The notes: generated from the letters alone by a model not told the origin. Shown: positions 25,939 to 35,593, numbered from the stretch's first letter. The stretch: DNA of 64,000 bases from CAYXVU01 sp964468725 (GCA_964468725.1 CAYXVU010000002.1:1-64000), one strand, 5' to 3'. Numbers and translations are program-made.

Positions 25939-28900
25939 TTACGAAACGCTGAGGCTGGTCGTGCTTTGCCTGACGGTTCGTATGGCTGTGAGCAGATCAT
26001 CACGGCCAAACTCACCTTTCTGAATGAGGATAATTCTGCCGGTATCAAGCGCCAAACGCTCTTCGCGTGTGAGGTCGGCAGCGGTGACCAAAACAATGGG
26101 TAACGCCTTCCCGCGCGCGCTGGCTGCCAAGCGATGGACAAATTCAAAGCCGTCCATTTCCGGCAACATCAAATCCAAGACGACCACATCGGGCTGAAAT
26201 CGCTCCACCTCCTCAAGCGCCTGTTCCCCATCGCTTGCCGTGTGAACGGCTGCCGCATGGCCATCCAGCATAGTTACCAACAAGGTGAGGGTATCCGGGT
26301 CATCTTCGACGACTAGCACGCGCTGAAATTCCGCTGCTCGCTCCGGGTTGAGCGCTTTGATAAGCGCCTCTCGGGTGAGCGGTTTGACGATAAACGCCGA
26401 GGCTCCGGCTTTGATTGCCGGTAATTCGTCGCTTGCATTGGACGAAATCGCGATCACTGGCTGGGCGGCGTTATGCGCGCGGATGCGCCGAATCCCCTCC
26501 TGGCTCTTGACGATGGAATCGAGGTCGAAGACGATGGCGCGCGGTTCTGCCATCAGGGCAATCTCTACGCCGCTGACCCCATCCTTTGCTGCGGCGACGG
26601 CGTACCCGACTTCGGCTAAATACTTTTTGATGACATAGAAGGCTGAGGCATCGTTTGAAACGATCAACGCCGTATGTTCGGTATCGGCAAACGCCAAGTC
26701 CGAGGCGTTGGTGCGAGCTTCTACGGCAAGCGGTAGGGTGACGGTAAACTGCGATCCTTGACCGGGCTGGCTGGTGACGGAAATTTCGCCGCCGAGCAAT
26801 TGCACCAAGCGTTTAGTGATGGCCAGCCCCAACCCCGTGCCGGTGCGCTGCGCCCGATTTTGGTTGTCCGCTTGGCGGAACTCTTCGAATATCTTCTCCA
26901 GATCGCTCGGCGCGATGCCGATGCCGGTGTCCGAGACGGAGATTTGCACCCCCTCTTCTCCCAGTTTGGCAGCCGTGACTTTGACTTCACCGGCGCGGGT
27001 GAATTTGAGGGCGTTAGAGAGCAGATTGAAGAGAATCTGTTGCAATCGGGTCTTATCGGTTTGCAGAGCGGGCAAGTCATTGGCCAGGTCTGTCCGCAGC
27101 GGAACCGGGCAGGCTTCTCTAATCCCTTCCAGCGCTCGCAAGGACGCCTGAATAATCTCGCGGACATCCATCTCTTCAACCTGTAACTCCAGGCGACCGG
27201 CATCCATCTTCGAAAGATCGAGCAGGTTATTGATGAAGGCCAGCAACTCGCGGGCATTGCGCGCCACCCGTTCCAGATTGCTTTGTTGAGCTTCGGCCAG
27301 CCGCAGCGCCGGGTCATCAAGCAGCAGGGAGGTGAAGCCGATAATGGCGTTCATAGGGGTTCGCAATTCGTGCGCGAGGTTTGCCATAAACTGCGATTTG
27401 CGACGGCTCTCGACAGCTAGTTGGCGATTCTGCTCGCGCAACAATTGATTGTATTGCGCGGTTTCCGCCTGCTCTTGTCCGGCTTCGTACAGAGCGGTCA
27501 GGCTGGCCTCCATTTGGACAATCTGCGCTTGAATGCTTTGCACTTCGCTGTGGAGATCGGCATTGAGCGTGTGCAGGCGGTCGCGCTCTTTCGCCAGTAC
27601 GGCGTTTTGTTCCGCCGCTTTGCGATTGGCCTCGACTAATTGCTGATGGCCGTCCTGCCCGCGCGCGAGGGCTTCATCAAGGTGGAGAATCTTTTCCTGT
27701 AAAGCGGCGAGGACGGTCTTTTGGTAGCTGTTCTCTTCGGTCGCGCTCACCAGTTGTTGCTCAAGTTCGAGGCGGATCTCTTCGAGCTTCGCTTTGCTCT
27801 CGTCCTTGACCCGCAAGGTGCTTTGCAGATCATCGAGGCTCTCGCTTAAGGTGGCATTCTGCTCGCGCAGCCGCTGATTTTCATCAGCGAGAAAGGACTG
27901 GCGATTCTGCACGGTTTGCGAACTCTCTTGCAGATTGAAGAGTTCCTCTTCGCGGCTCTCGATTTCGCTTCTCAGGGCTTCGATTTCACGCTCACGGTCG
28001 CTCAAACGCGAGTTGGCTGCTTCGATACGGTGGCCGTTTTTTGCAGCCTCCATCTCCAAGATATCAATGCGTGCGTTGAGCGCAGACTTCTCCTCTTCGA
28101 GTTGCTGGCGGAAGGCAGCCGCCTGCATCAGGGCCTCCGCCGCTGCGCGTTCCCGTTCTTGATATTGGAGGGTGAGTTGATGAAGTTGATCTTTGAGGTC
28201 GCGGTGTTTCTCTTCGAGTTGGATGGTTTGTTGCAAGACTTCGTTATCGGCTTGCAGCAATTTGTCGCGTTCCATCTGGGTCTGCACGACCTCGCGCGTC
28301 AACTGCGCGACGGCGGCCTGCAATTCAGTTTCGCGGTAGCTGGATGAGCGTTCTAGAGCCGCGAGCTTTTCCGTCTCTTTTTCCAAACGGGTGCGAAACA
28401 ATTCACACCGCGAATTCAATTCAGCAACCCGAATGGCGGCGCTGGCTGCCGGAGCCAGCCGTCCCAAGGCAATGGCTTCCACCGCTTCGATGGCGCGGTG
28501 ATTGAAGACGCCGATCAAGCCAATCGTACCGCTGGCGCCGCGCAGCGGATAGAGCAAGTAGGTATCGCGGCTATCGCCCGGTGCGCCATGTTGTAGGCCG
28601 AAGAGTTTATTGCTGGTGCCATGGGCCTCGTTGAAATCGAAGGTTCCGCCGCGCGCGATCAGTGAGGCATTCAAAATGGCCATTGGAATGCGCGGATACT
28701 CTTTGTCGAGGGCAGCGCCGCTGACCGCCGACAGATGTAGACACATCTGCCGGTTGCCGCAACTGTCAGCCAGCGGACAGCTTTCACAGATATCGCCGCG
28801 TTTGACCACCCAGATTTTGCAGGTCGGCGCTTCCATATCAGCAGCGATCTGCTCGGCAACCAAGGTGAGCGCGCGATCCAGATTGGCGTTGCGTGCGATC

Positions 28901-28944
28901 TCTTCGAATACATCGCGGATTTGTTCTTCTCTTGCTGTGTCCAT
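25939..28944 (-). CDS. Large hybrid sensor histidine kinase (GAF, coiled coil, HisKA, HATPase, two receivers)
   Basis: About 1001 residues from the ATG complementary to 28942-28944; upstream in-frame starts exist, so the exact start is unsure. The N-terminal GAF-like domain (~1-170) has a cysteine cluster (CESCPLADSC, then QMCLHL). A long coiled coil spans ~190-500. HisKA FMANLAHELRTP has His525. The ATPase has DTGIGIAPSD and GTGLGLAI. The first receiver is degenerate at its N-terminal acidic pair, though a FDLDS acid remains. The second, RVLVVEDDPDT..VVVLDLMLPEMDG, is intact with Asp924. No membrane segment, so it is a cytoplasmic sensor. No adjacent response regulator; output partner unknown. 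Confidence 0.9.
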   Translation of the reverse strand: MDTAREEQIRDVFEEIARNANLDRALTLVAEQIAADMEAPTCKIWVVKRGDICESCPLADSCGNRQMCLHLSAVSGAALDKEYPRIPMAILNASLIARGGTFDFNEAHGTSNKLFGLQHGAPGDSRDTYLLYPLRGASGTIGLIGVFNHRAIEAVEAIALGRLAPAASAAIRVAELNSRCELFRTRLEKETEKLAALERSSSYRETELQAAVAQLTREVVQTQMERDKLLQADNEVLQQTIQLEEKHRDLKDQLHQLTLQYQERERAAAEALMQAAAFRQQLEEEKSALNARIDILEMEAAKNGHRIEAANSRLSDREREIEALRSEIESREEELFNLQESSQTVQNRQSFLADENQRLREQNATLSESLDDLQSTLRVKDESKAKLEEIRLELEQQLVSATEENSYQKTVLAALQEKILHLDEALARGQDGHQQLVEANRKAAEQNAVLAKERDRLHTLNADLHSEVQSIQAQIVQMEASLTALYEAGQEQAETAQYNQLLREQNRQLAVESRRKSQFMANLAHELRTPMNAIIGFTSLLLDDPALRLAEAQQSNLERVARNARELLAFINNLLDLSKMDAGRLELQVEEMDVREIIQASLRALEGIREACPVPLRTDLANDLPALQTDKTRLQQILFNLLSNALKFTRAGEVKVTAAKLGEEGVQISVSDTGIGIAPSDLEKIFEEFRQADNQNRAQRTGTGLGLAITKRLVQLLGGEISVTSQPGQGSQFTVTLPLAVEARTNASDLAFADTEHTALIVSNDASAFYVIKKYLAEVGYAVAAAKDGVSGVEIALMAEPRAIVFDLDSIVKSQEGIRRIRAHNAAQPVIAISSNASDELPAIKAGASAFIVKPLTREALIKALNPERAAEFQRVLVVEDDPDTLTLLVTMLDGHAAAVHTASDGEQALEEVERFQPDVVVLDLMLPEMDGFEFVHRLAASARGKALPIVLVTAADLTREERLALDTGRIILIQKGEFGRDDLLTAIRTVRQSTTSLSVS

Positions 28945-29276
28945 GGCGTATTGCAGGGAATCAAGCGATCTGTCTTCAGTTGCGAGGGCTGCCTGCCGAG
29001 TCAGGCTGATTCTAACCTTACTCGAAATCAGCGTCAATTATTGATGGTAGTCCGAGCGCAGTCGAAGGCCTTGTGAGTTCGGACTTGGCAAGATAAACTT
29101 GTCGCTGGTCATGAGCAGATCAAGCGGCGCAAAAAAGACGAAGCGACTCTCAAGCGAGCCTTAATCCGAACGAGTTTGGTCAGCAGCAAAGAACCGGAGA
29201 CGACCGTCGTCATCTCTGGCCGGGTCGCTTTAAGCCGCGCGAGCATAGCTCGATGCCACAACCGATGGTGAGCCTT

Positions 29277-29750
29277 ATGGCAGAAGAGATTAAACAAAAG
29301 ATTCAAGACGAGCTACGACAGTTGGAAGCCGAATTGCGAACCGAATTGCCGCAAGAACTCAAGAAGGCGGTTGCGATGGGCGACCTCTCCGAAAACGCCG
29401 AATATGAGGCAGCGCGCAACCGCCAGGACTATGTGCGCGCCCGGATCGCCAGTTTGCGCCAGCGACTAGCCGATCTGGCTATGCTGGATACCTCGCGCCT
29501 GCCAACCGACCGCGTGGCCTATGGTTCGACTGTCGAATTATATGACCTCGATGCGCAAGAGGAGATCACTTACATCTTAGTGATGGCCGAAGACGCCGAT
29601 GTTTCGAAAGGGAAGATCTCTACCACCTCCCCCATCGGGCGCGGGTTGATGGGCAAGGAAGAGGGCGAGGAGGTCGAAATCATCACTCCCAACGGCAAGC
29701 GTCGCTTCGAAATCGTCAAGCTTCTGACCATCCATGATAGCCAGCGGTGA
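29277..29750 (+). CDS. greA: Transcription elongation factor GreA
   Basis: 157 residues from ATG 29277 (MAEEIKQKIQDEL), the normal GreA length; two upstream in-frame ATGs (29253, 29265) would add 8 or 4 residues. The N-terminal coiled coil carries the acidic tip in MGDLSENAEYEAARNRQ. The C-terminal FKBP-like domain ends GRGLMGKEEGEEVEI..PNG. Rescues backtracked RNA polymerase by stimulating transcript cleavage. Preceded by a hairpin (AGTCCGA/TCGGACT, 29047-29085) in an otherwise empty leader. Confidence 0.93.
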   Translation: MAEEIKQKIQDELRQLEAELRTELPQELKKAVAMGDLSENAEYEAARNRQDYVRARIASLRQRLADLAMLDTSRLPTDRVAYGSTVELYDLDAQEEITYILVMAEDADVSKGKISTTSPIGRGLMGKEEGEEVEIITPNGKRRFEIVKLLTIHDSQR

Positions 29751-29863
29751 GGCATACTTTTGCGCCCCGATTGCATCCATTGACCTGCGTCTTGACAAGG
29801 GAAAAGGCGTTTGCGATAGTAGCGCGTCGGTGGCGCGTTTAGGCCGAAAATAGGAGTCCCGTA

Positions 29864-30574
29864 ATGATTAGTGAGGCCATCGGGTCAGGGGCAAAACGTA
29901 TCCTCGACGCCATCGTGCGCGGGCTGGCGCGCAAGAGCATCAACCCGAATGCGCTGACGTTCTTCGGCCTGTTGATCAACCTCGGCTGCGGCATGCTCTA
30001 CGGTTATGGTCGATTCTTCGCCGCCGGTTGGTTGCTCATCTTCGCCGCGATCTTTGATATGCTTGACGGGCGGGTAGCGCGCCTGCGCGGGCGGGTAACC
30101 CGTTTCGGCGCTTTCTTCGATTCCGTATTGGATCGCTATTCGGACATCGTTGTCTATGTCGGTATTATGGTCTTTTATGCGCGCGACACCGCCGCACACT
30201 CGGCGCTGTTGGTAGCGTTGACCGGGTTGGCGTTGGTCGGTTCGGTTTTAGTCAGCTATTCACGGGCGCGAGCCGAATCGCTGGCCATTGCCTGCAAAGT
30301 GGGATTTTTGGAGCGCCCCGAACGTATGGTGTTGTTGATTATTGCGTCGCTCACTTCGATTGGGCCGACGAGCAGTCCGTTCTTATACAAGATGCCGCAG
30401 GTTCTGTGGGTGTTGGCGATACTCTCTCACTGGACCGTCGTGCATCGCATTTATCATACTTGGCGCGAACTGCGAGAACCGGATCGCGCTGCCATCGAGA
30501 CGGCACGGGCGGAGAAACAAGAAGCCGCAAGAAACGAAGCCCTCATGCGAGCCGACTACTCTGTGCAGAATTGA
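29864..30574 (+). CDS. CDP-alcohol phosphatidyltransferase
   Basis: 236 residues with TAGGAGT before ATG 29864. Integral membrane enzyme of phospholipid head-group synthesis. The family signature is complete: DGRVARLRGR, then FGAFFDSVLDRYSD (DGxxAR...GxxxDxxxD), whose four Asp bind Mg2+ and CDP. About six membrane helices follow. The head group (phosphatidylinositol phosphate, glycerol phosphate or similar) cannot be assigned by eye. The C-terminal tail is charged and cytoplasmic. It is followed 24 bp later by the zinc-ribbon/GspG-like gene. Confidence 0.9.
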   Translation: MISEAIGSGAKRILDAIVRGLARKSINPNALTFFGLLINLGCGMLYGYGRFFAAGWLLIFAAIFDMLDGRVARLRGRVTRFGAFFDSVLDRYSDIVVYVGIMVFYARDTAAHSALLVALTGLALVGSVLVSYSRARAESLAIACKVGFLERPERMVLLIIASLTSIGPTSSPFLYKMPQVLWVLAILSHWTVVHRIYHTWRELREPDRAAIETARAEKQEAARNEALMRADYSVQN

Positions 30575-30598
30575 GAGTAGCGGGGAGGAGAAAAGAAA

Positions 30599-31369
30599 AT
30601 GGTTTGTCCGTGTTGTGGCGGGAAACTGACTATCGAAGCGCGTATCTGTGAGTGCGGAGCGCGCTTTGTTGGAGAGCCGCTCATCAAACCTCACACCCAA
30701 GTCAAACGATTCGGCCCGGTGATGTGGGCCTATACGATCTTCTTTGCTGTCCTTGCTGCCGCTCTGATCTTCACGAAATGGTTGGCGCTTGGTGCGGTCT
30801 TGGTATTGTGGACGGCAAGACGGGCGATGAACTTATCGCGTCAGAATGGTGAACTCTACGGCGGCTTGCGCGCGGCAACTGGTCTGTTATTGGTCACCGC
30901 TATTGCTGGAAGCGCAGCGGGCGGCTACGCCATTTCTTACATCCCGCGTTATCTGGATAACTACCAGGCTTATAAAGATGCGGTTGTCCTATCAGAGATG
31001 CATCGAATTGCCGCGCGGCTGGAGGAGCACCGGCTTGCAGAAGGCACCTATCCGCCGGAGTCTGAGACCGGCGAGAAGATTTTAGGACAACCCATGCCGG
31101 TAGATTATTGGGGGAATCGCCTGAAGTATGAGCCGTTCACCGAATCCTATGCCGGAGCCTATCCTCCCAATTCCTATGAGAGAAATTTTTCTTTGGGATC
31201 GCAGAAAGTCGTTGGCATCAGAAAGACCAATAACCCCGTGCCGCTAACCAGCATCCCGATCAACAACTTCATTGTTCGCTCAGCCGGAGCTGATGGGAAG
31301 TTCAATACTTCGGATGACATCGTCATGCGCGACGGCATCGTGATCTCCTCACTGGAGTTAAAGAAATAG
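30599..31369 (+). CDS. Zinc-ribbon membrane protein with GspG/pseudopilin-like C-terminal domain
   Basis: 256 residues with GGAGGAG upstream. The N-terminal MVCPCCGG..CECGARF is a zinc ribbon with three Cys-x(1-2)-Cys groups. Two or three membrane helices follow (~40-125). The C-terminal part (~135-256) has DYWGNRLKYEP and FIVRSAGADGKFNTSDDI, the calcium-loop region characteristic of GspG-type major pseudopilins. The usual N-terminal prepilin leader is absent, so the pilin-like domain is attached to a multi-pass membrane anchor. Function unknown; possibly derived from a secretion-system pilin. Confidence 0.6.
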   Translation: MVCPCCGGKLTIEARICECGARFVGEPLIKPHTQVKRFGPVMWAYTIFFAVLAAALIFTKWLALGAVLVLWTARRAMNLSRQNGELYGGLRAATGLLLVTAIAGSAAGGYAISYIPRYLDNYQAYKDAVVLSEMHRIAARLEEHRLAEGTYPPESETGEKILGQPMPVDYWGNRLKYEPFTESYAGAYPPNSYERNFSLGSQKVVGIRKTNNPVPLTSIPINNFIVRSAGADGKFNTSDDIVMRDGIVISSLELKK

Positions 31370-31425
31370 CGCGCAAGACCGGTCGCTTGATGAACGGGCG
31401 CGGTTTGGCGTCAACGAGAAGACAG

Positions 31426-31457
31426 AAACGGGGCGGGCGTGACGGCTCGCCCCGTTT
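31426..31457 (+). terminator. Strong GC hairpin, probable terminator
   Basis: Perfect 10-bp stem AAACGGGGCG (31426-31435) / CGCCCCGTTT (31448-31457) with a 12-nt loop. The descending arm ends TTTGATTCT, so the U-tract is short. It lies between the GspG-like gene and the carboxylase operon and would isolate them. Confidence 0.75.
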
Positions 31458-31558
31458 GATTCTATAAAGCAACAAAGCAGACGAAGAAGAGACAAGGTGG
31501 ATTAGGCGGGCAGGGCGCGCAGCCGGGTCGCCTCTCTTCAGGCAATCGAGATCGTCTT

Positions 31559-33076
31559 ATGTTTAAAAAAGTTCTCATCGCCAATCGCGGAGAGATTGCC
31601 GTTCGCATCGCCCGCGCCTGCCGCGAATTAGGGGTCTCGCCCGTTGCCGTCTACTCTGATGCCGACCGCGCGGCGCTGCATGTTCGCGTTGCCGACCAAG
31701 CCATTCATCTGGGCGCAGCGCCTTCGACGGAGAGTTACCTCTGTATTGAAAAGGTCATTGAGGCAGCCCGCCGCACGGGCGCGGAGGCCATTCATCCGGG
31801 CTACGGCTTTTTGAGCGAGAACGCCGACTTTGCCGAAGCCGTCGAACGTGCGGGGCTAATCCTGATCGGCCCTCCGGCAACAGCGATGCGACAGATGGGG
31901 TCGAAGACCAGCGCGCGTCAGGCTGCTGCGTCTGCCGGTGCGCCAGTTGTACCCGGCACGACATCGCCGCTTGATACGGTCGGCGAAGCGCAACGCATCG
32001 CCGCCGAAATCGGCTACCCGGTGATGCTCAAGGCCGCCGCAGGCGGTGGCGGCAAAGGGATGCGCTTGGTGCGGTCAGACGATGAGATGGTCAGCGCCTT
32101 TGTCATGGCGCGCTCGGAGGCCGAGTCGAGTTTCAAAGACCCTGCCGTCTACCTCGAAAAATTTATCGAACGCCCGCGTCACATCGAGATTCAACTGATC
32201 GGCGATCACCATGGCAATTTGGTCTATCTCGGCGAACGCGAATGCTCTTTGCAACGCCGCCATCAAAAGATTGTCGAAGAATGCCCATCGCCTGTTATTG
32301 ACGAAGCCTTGCGCCGCCGCATGGGTGAGGCGGCGGTGCGCGTTGCACGCGCCGCCGGTTATGCCAACGCCGGAACCATCGAGTTTCTCGTTGATGAAGA
32401 GAAAAATTTCTACTTCCTTGAAATGAACACGCGCCTACAGGTCGAGCATCCGGTCACCGAACTAGTTACAGGCCGCGATCTGGTTCACGAGCAGCTACGG
32501 GTTGCCGCCGACGCGCGGCTCTCCTTTGCCCAAGACGACATTCAACTGCGGGGGGCAGCCATCGAATGCCGCGTCTATGCCGAAGACCCGTACAACAATT
32601 TTCTGCCCAGTCCCGGACGCATTACCAAACTCAAATCGCCTGCCGGGCCGGGGGTGCGCGAAGACAGCGGCATCTACGAAGGTTGGGAGGTGCCGGTCTA
32701 TTACGACTCGTTGCTTGCCAAACTGTGCGTATGGGCGGAGACGCGCGACTTGGCGATTGGGCGATTGGCGCGCGTGCTGGATGAATATGTCATCGAAGGC
32801 ATTCGCACTTCGCTGCCCTTCTTCCGCGCTATCGTCAATCACGAAAGCTTCCGGCGAGCGGATTTCGATACCGGCTTCATTGATCGAAACCTGACAACGT
32901 TGATGCAGACGGACGACCCAGGCGACGAAGCGCAGGCCAGGGAACTGGCCGACCTGGCTGCCATCGCCGCCGTGCTGCATGCCAAATCGCTTGCCGCGCA
33001 TACGGTCGCACCGAGCCATCGCGAAGCCGAAAGCCGTTGGAAATTATCCGGGCGCTTGGCACAAAGAAGGTCGTAG
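31559..33076 (+). CDS. Biotin carboxylase subunit of an acyl-CoA carboxylase
   Basis: 505 residues. ATP-dependent carboxylation of biotin on the partner carrier protein. MFKKVLIANRGEIAVRIARA is the conserved N-terminus; KAAAGGGGKGMR is the ATP-grasp glycine loop, and HIEIQ, RECSLQRRHQKIVEE, EFLVDEEKNFYFLEMNTRLQ and VEHPVTE complete the active site. The C-terminal ~50 residues are extra compared with E. coli AccC (449 aa) but carry no biotin-attachment site, which is on the next gene. First gene of a three-gene carboxylase operon with a carrier and an MCC-type carboxyltransferase. Confidence 0.93.
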   Translation: MFKKVLIANRGEIAVRIARACRELGVSPVAVYSDADRAALHVRVADQAIHLGAAPSTESYLCIEKVIEAARRTGAEAIHPGYGFLSENADFAEAVERAGLILIGPPATAMRQMGSKTSARQAAASAGAPVVPGTTSPLDTVGEAQRIAAEIGYPVMLKAAAGGGGKGMRLVRSDDEMVSAFVMARSEAESSFKDPAVYLEKFIERPRHIEIQLIGDHHGNLVYLGERECSLQRRHQKIVEECPSPVIDEALRRRMGEAAVRVARAAGYANAGTIEFLVDEEKNFYFLEMNTRLQVEHPVTELVTGRDLVHEQLRVAADARLSFAQDDIQLRGAAIECRVYAEDPYNNFLPSPGRITKLKSPAGPGVREDSGIYEGWEVPVYYDSLLAKLCVWAETRDLAIGRLARVLDEYVIEGIRTSLPFFRAIVNHESFRRADFDTGFIDRNLTTLMQTDDPGDEAQARELADLAAIAAVLHAKSLAAHTVAPSHREAESRWKLSGRLAQRRS

Positions 33077-33143
33077 CCGTTAGCGGTCGAGTCTCGCTGA
33101 CGCGGTCGTTTGCCGGTCGAGAGTGAATCGCTGAATTCGCACT

Positions 33144-33638
33144 ATGAAATACATTGCCGAAATCGAAGGGCATCAACTGAGCCTCGAACTGGATGAGCGC
33201 GACACCAAGTTGCGCGGAACCGTCAACGACCGCTCGTATGAACTCCAAGTGCTATGCCCGGAAGCGGGCGTCTATCTCATCTTTTCGGGCGAGGAGGTTT
33301 ATGAAGCGCGGGTATCATCGAGCGAACCTGGCAACTTCACTGTCCGGCTACGCGACCGTGTCTTTGCTGCGACGATCATTGATCGCAAACATCGTCGTCA
33401 CGGCGCGGACGCAAGCGAAGAGGGGCTAAAGACGCTGGTTGCGCCCATGCCCGGTAAAGTCGTGTGTCTCTTGCTCGGCGTCGGCGCGCCGGTCGAAGCC
33501 GGTCAAGGCGTTGTCGTCGTTGAAGCGATGAAGATGCAAAACGAGATCAAATCGCCGAAGTCGGGTCAGGTCATCGAGGTGCGCGTGCGAGAAGGCGACA
33601 CCGTCAACGCTAATCAAGTTCTCGCTGTTGTCGAGTAA
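33144..33638 (+). CDS. Biotin carboxyl carrier protein of the acyl-CoA carboxylase
   Basis: 164 residues. The C-terminal biotinyl domain (~88-164) contains VAPMPGKV and the biotinylation motif VVEAMKMQNEI, where Lys is modified. The N-terminal ~85 residues are a beta-rich domain resembling the BT domain that links carrier and carboxylase in fused alpha subunits. The carrier is a separate gene here, unlike fused MCC/PCC alpha chains. It sits 67 bp after the carboxylase gene and 56 bp before the carboxyltransferase. Confidence 0.9.
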   Translation: MKYIAEIEGHQLSLELDERDTKLRGTVNDRSYELQVLCPEAGVYLIFSGEEVYEARVSSSEPGNFTVRLRDRVFAATIIDRKHRRHGADASEEGLKTLVAPMPGKVVCLLLGVGAPVEAGQGVVVVEAMKMQNEIKSPKSGQVIEVRVREGDTVNANQVLAVVE

Positions 33639-33694
33639 CCGCGCGCAGTTATCAATACCGCGACGCGCAGACCGGTCTTTGCGGAGAAGAAGCG

Positions 33695-35290
33695 ATGCAA
33701 CCGATCAAATCGCATATTGATAAAGCGTCAGAAGCCTACCAATCCAATTATCAAGCCAATGCCGCAAGCGTAGAGAGGCTGAAGGCCACACTGGCCAGCA
33801 CTACGCAAGGCGGAGGCGAGTCTTACGTGAAACGCCATCTGGCCAAAGGCAAACTCTTGCCGCGTGAGCGCGTTGAGATGCTGCTTGACGAAGGCTCTTA
33901 CTTTTTGGAGATCGCCCCGCTTGCCGGTATCGGCATGGAACGCGAGTTTCCCGGCGTCGGCGTCATCGGCGGCATCGGTCTGGTCGCCGGACGCGAGTGC
34001 TTCATCACAGCCAACGAAGCGACGGTCAAAGGCGGCGCGGTCAGCGAAATCTGTCAGGTCAAGAATCGCCGCCTCGCAGACATCGTTGCCCAGAATCGTC
34101 TGCCTAGCATTTCGTTAGTCGAATCGGCGGGCGCTGACTTGCCCGTTCAAGCGAAAATCTTCGTGCCCGGCGGGCGCGGTTTTCGGGAGATCACCCGACG
34201 CTCGAAAGAACGCATCCCCAGTATTGCCGTCGTCTTTGGCAACTCGACAGCCGGTGGCGCTTATCTGCCCGGCATGTCGGATTACGTGATTATGGTCAAA
34301 AATCAGGCGCAGGTCTTTTTGGGCGGGCCGCCGCTGGTCAAGATGGCGACCGGCGAGATTGTTGACGAAGAGTCGCTCGGCGGCGCTGAGATGCACTCGC
34401 GAGTGTCGGGACTATCGGACTATCTGGCCGAAGATGAATTGGATGGATTGCGACAGGCGCGTGATATCGTCAGCCATTTCGATGCTCCGCCTGCCAAACC
34501 GCGCCGTGCGCCGGTCGAAGAGCCGCTCTATGATGCGGATGAACTGCTCGGCATCGCAGCAGCGGATATTCGTGTCCCTTTCGAAGTGCGCGAAGTCATA
34601 GCGCGACTGGTTGATGGCTCGCGTTTCGATGAATTCAAAGCCAAATATGGCACAACCTTAGTGACTGGCTTTGCGCGTCTGCATGGCTTTTCGGTCGGCA
34701 TATTGGCCAACAACGGCGTCTTGATCTCCGAATCGGCCAGCAAAGGCGCGCAGTTTATCCAGCTCTGCAATCAACAGAACATCCCGCTCATCTTTTTGCA
34801 AAACATCACAGGCTTTATGGTAGGCCGCAGCTATGAGGAGCAAGGCATCATTCGCAACGGGGCGAAGCTCATCAATGCAGTTTCGAATTCGACGGTTCCG
34901 GCCCTTACCCTCATGATTGGCGGTTCGTACGGCGCAGGCAATTATGCCATGTGCGGACGCGCTTACGAGCCGCGTTTTCTCTTCACCTGGCCGAATCATC
35001 GCATCGCAGTGATGGGGCCGCAGCAGCTATCGGGGGTGATGGACATCATCAAACGCGAATCGGCGGCCAAGCAGGGACAAGCGGTTGATGAAGCGAAACT
35101 GACGATGATGAAGCAGGCATTGGAGCAGCAAATCGAATCCGAATCCGACCCCTATTTTGCTACGGCGCGTTTGTGGGATGATGGCATTATTGACCCGCGT
35201 CAGACGCGCACAGTGCTGGCGATTTCATTGTCTGCCGCCTGCCATCGCCCTGTCGAAGGCAGCATGCAATGGGGCGTCTTCCGCCATTGA
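33695..35290 (+). CDS. Acyl-CoA carboxyltransferase, methylcrotonyl-CoA carboxylase beta-like
   Basis: 531 residues. Transfers carboxyl from biotin to acyl-CoA. The sequence follows the MccB pattern: ANEATVKGGAVS, GNSTAGGAYLPGMSDYVIM, VFLGGPPLVKMATGE, ELGGAEMHSRVSG-type block, NITGFMVGRSYEEQGIIRNG, and IGGSYGAGNYAMCGRAYEPR. The glycine pairs form the oxyanion holes for CoA ester and biotin. This matches methylcrotonyl or related branched acyl-CoA substrates better than propionyl-CoA. Other leucine-degradation genes are not adjacent. Third gene of the carboxylase operon. Confidence 0.9.
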   Translation: MQPIKSHIDKASEAYQSNYQANAASVERLKATLASTTQGGGESYVKRHLAKGKLLPRERVEMLLDEGSYFLEIAPLAGIGMEREFPGVGVIGGIGLVAGRECFITANEATVKGGAVSEICQVKNRRLADIVAQNRLPSISLVESAGADLPVQAKIFVPGGRGFREITRRSKERIPSIAVVFGNSTAGGAYLPGMSDYVIMVKNQAQVFLGGPPLVKMATGEIVDEESLGGAEMHSRVSGLSDYLAEDELDGLRQARDIVSHFDAPPAKPRRAPVEEPLYDADELLGIAAADIRVPFEVREVIARLVDGSRFDEFKAKYGTTLVTGFARLHGFSVGILANNGVLISESASKGAQFIQLCNQQNIPLIFLQNITGFMVGRSYEEQGIIRNGAKLINAVSNSTVPALTLMIGGSYGAGNYAMCGRAYEPRFLFTWPNHRIAVMGPQQLSGVMDIIKRESAAKQGQAVDEAKLTMMKQALEQQIESESDPYFATARLWDDGIIDPRQTRTVLAISLSAACHRPVEGSMQWGVFRH

Positions 35291-35402
35291 AGAGAAGTTG
35301 CGACTCCATTCGTCCCTTCCTTACCTATCACTCAAATTATCCCCGCAGCTTAGCAACAAAAGATTGCCCGGTTCAGTAATTCCCGGTCAGAGGCAGGGCT
35401 TT

Positions 35403-35446
35403 CGGGCAGGGCTCAAGCAGCAACTCTTCTGCCCGGCGATTTTCTT
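35403..35446 (+). terminator. Probable terminator of the carboxylase operon
   Basis: CGGGCAG (35403-35409) pairs with CTGCCCG (35429-35435), 19-nt loop, followed shortly by GATTTTCTT. It lies 113 bp after the carboxyltransferase stop. Confidence 0.6.
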
Positions 35447-35593
35447 AGGCTGAGGCTTTGCAGAGGTTGAAGGGAGGAAAGATAGCAAAATGCAAAAACT
35501 CTGGCGACCGCTTGGCTTGTCTTCTTCCTTTACAGCCTCACCGAGAATCGCTGCCGATTCGCTTGTCCATAGCGCAATAGCACAAAGAATCCG

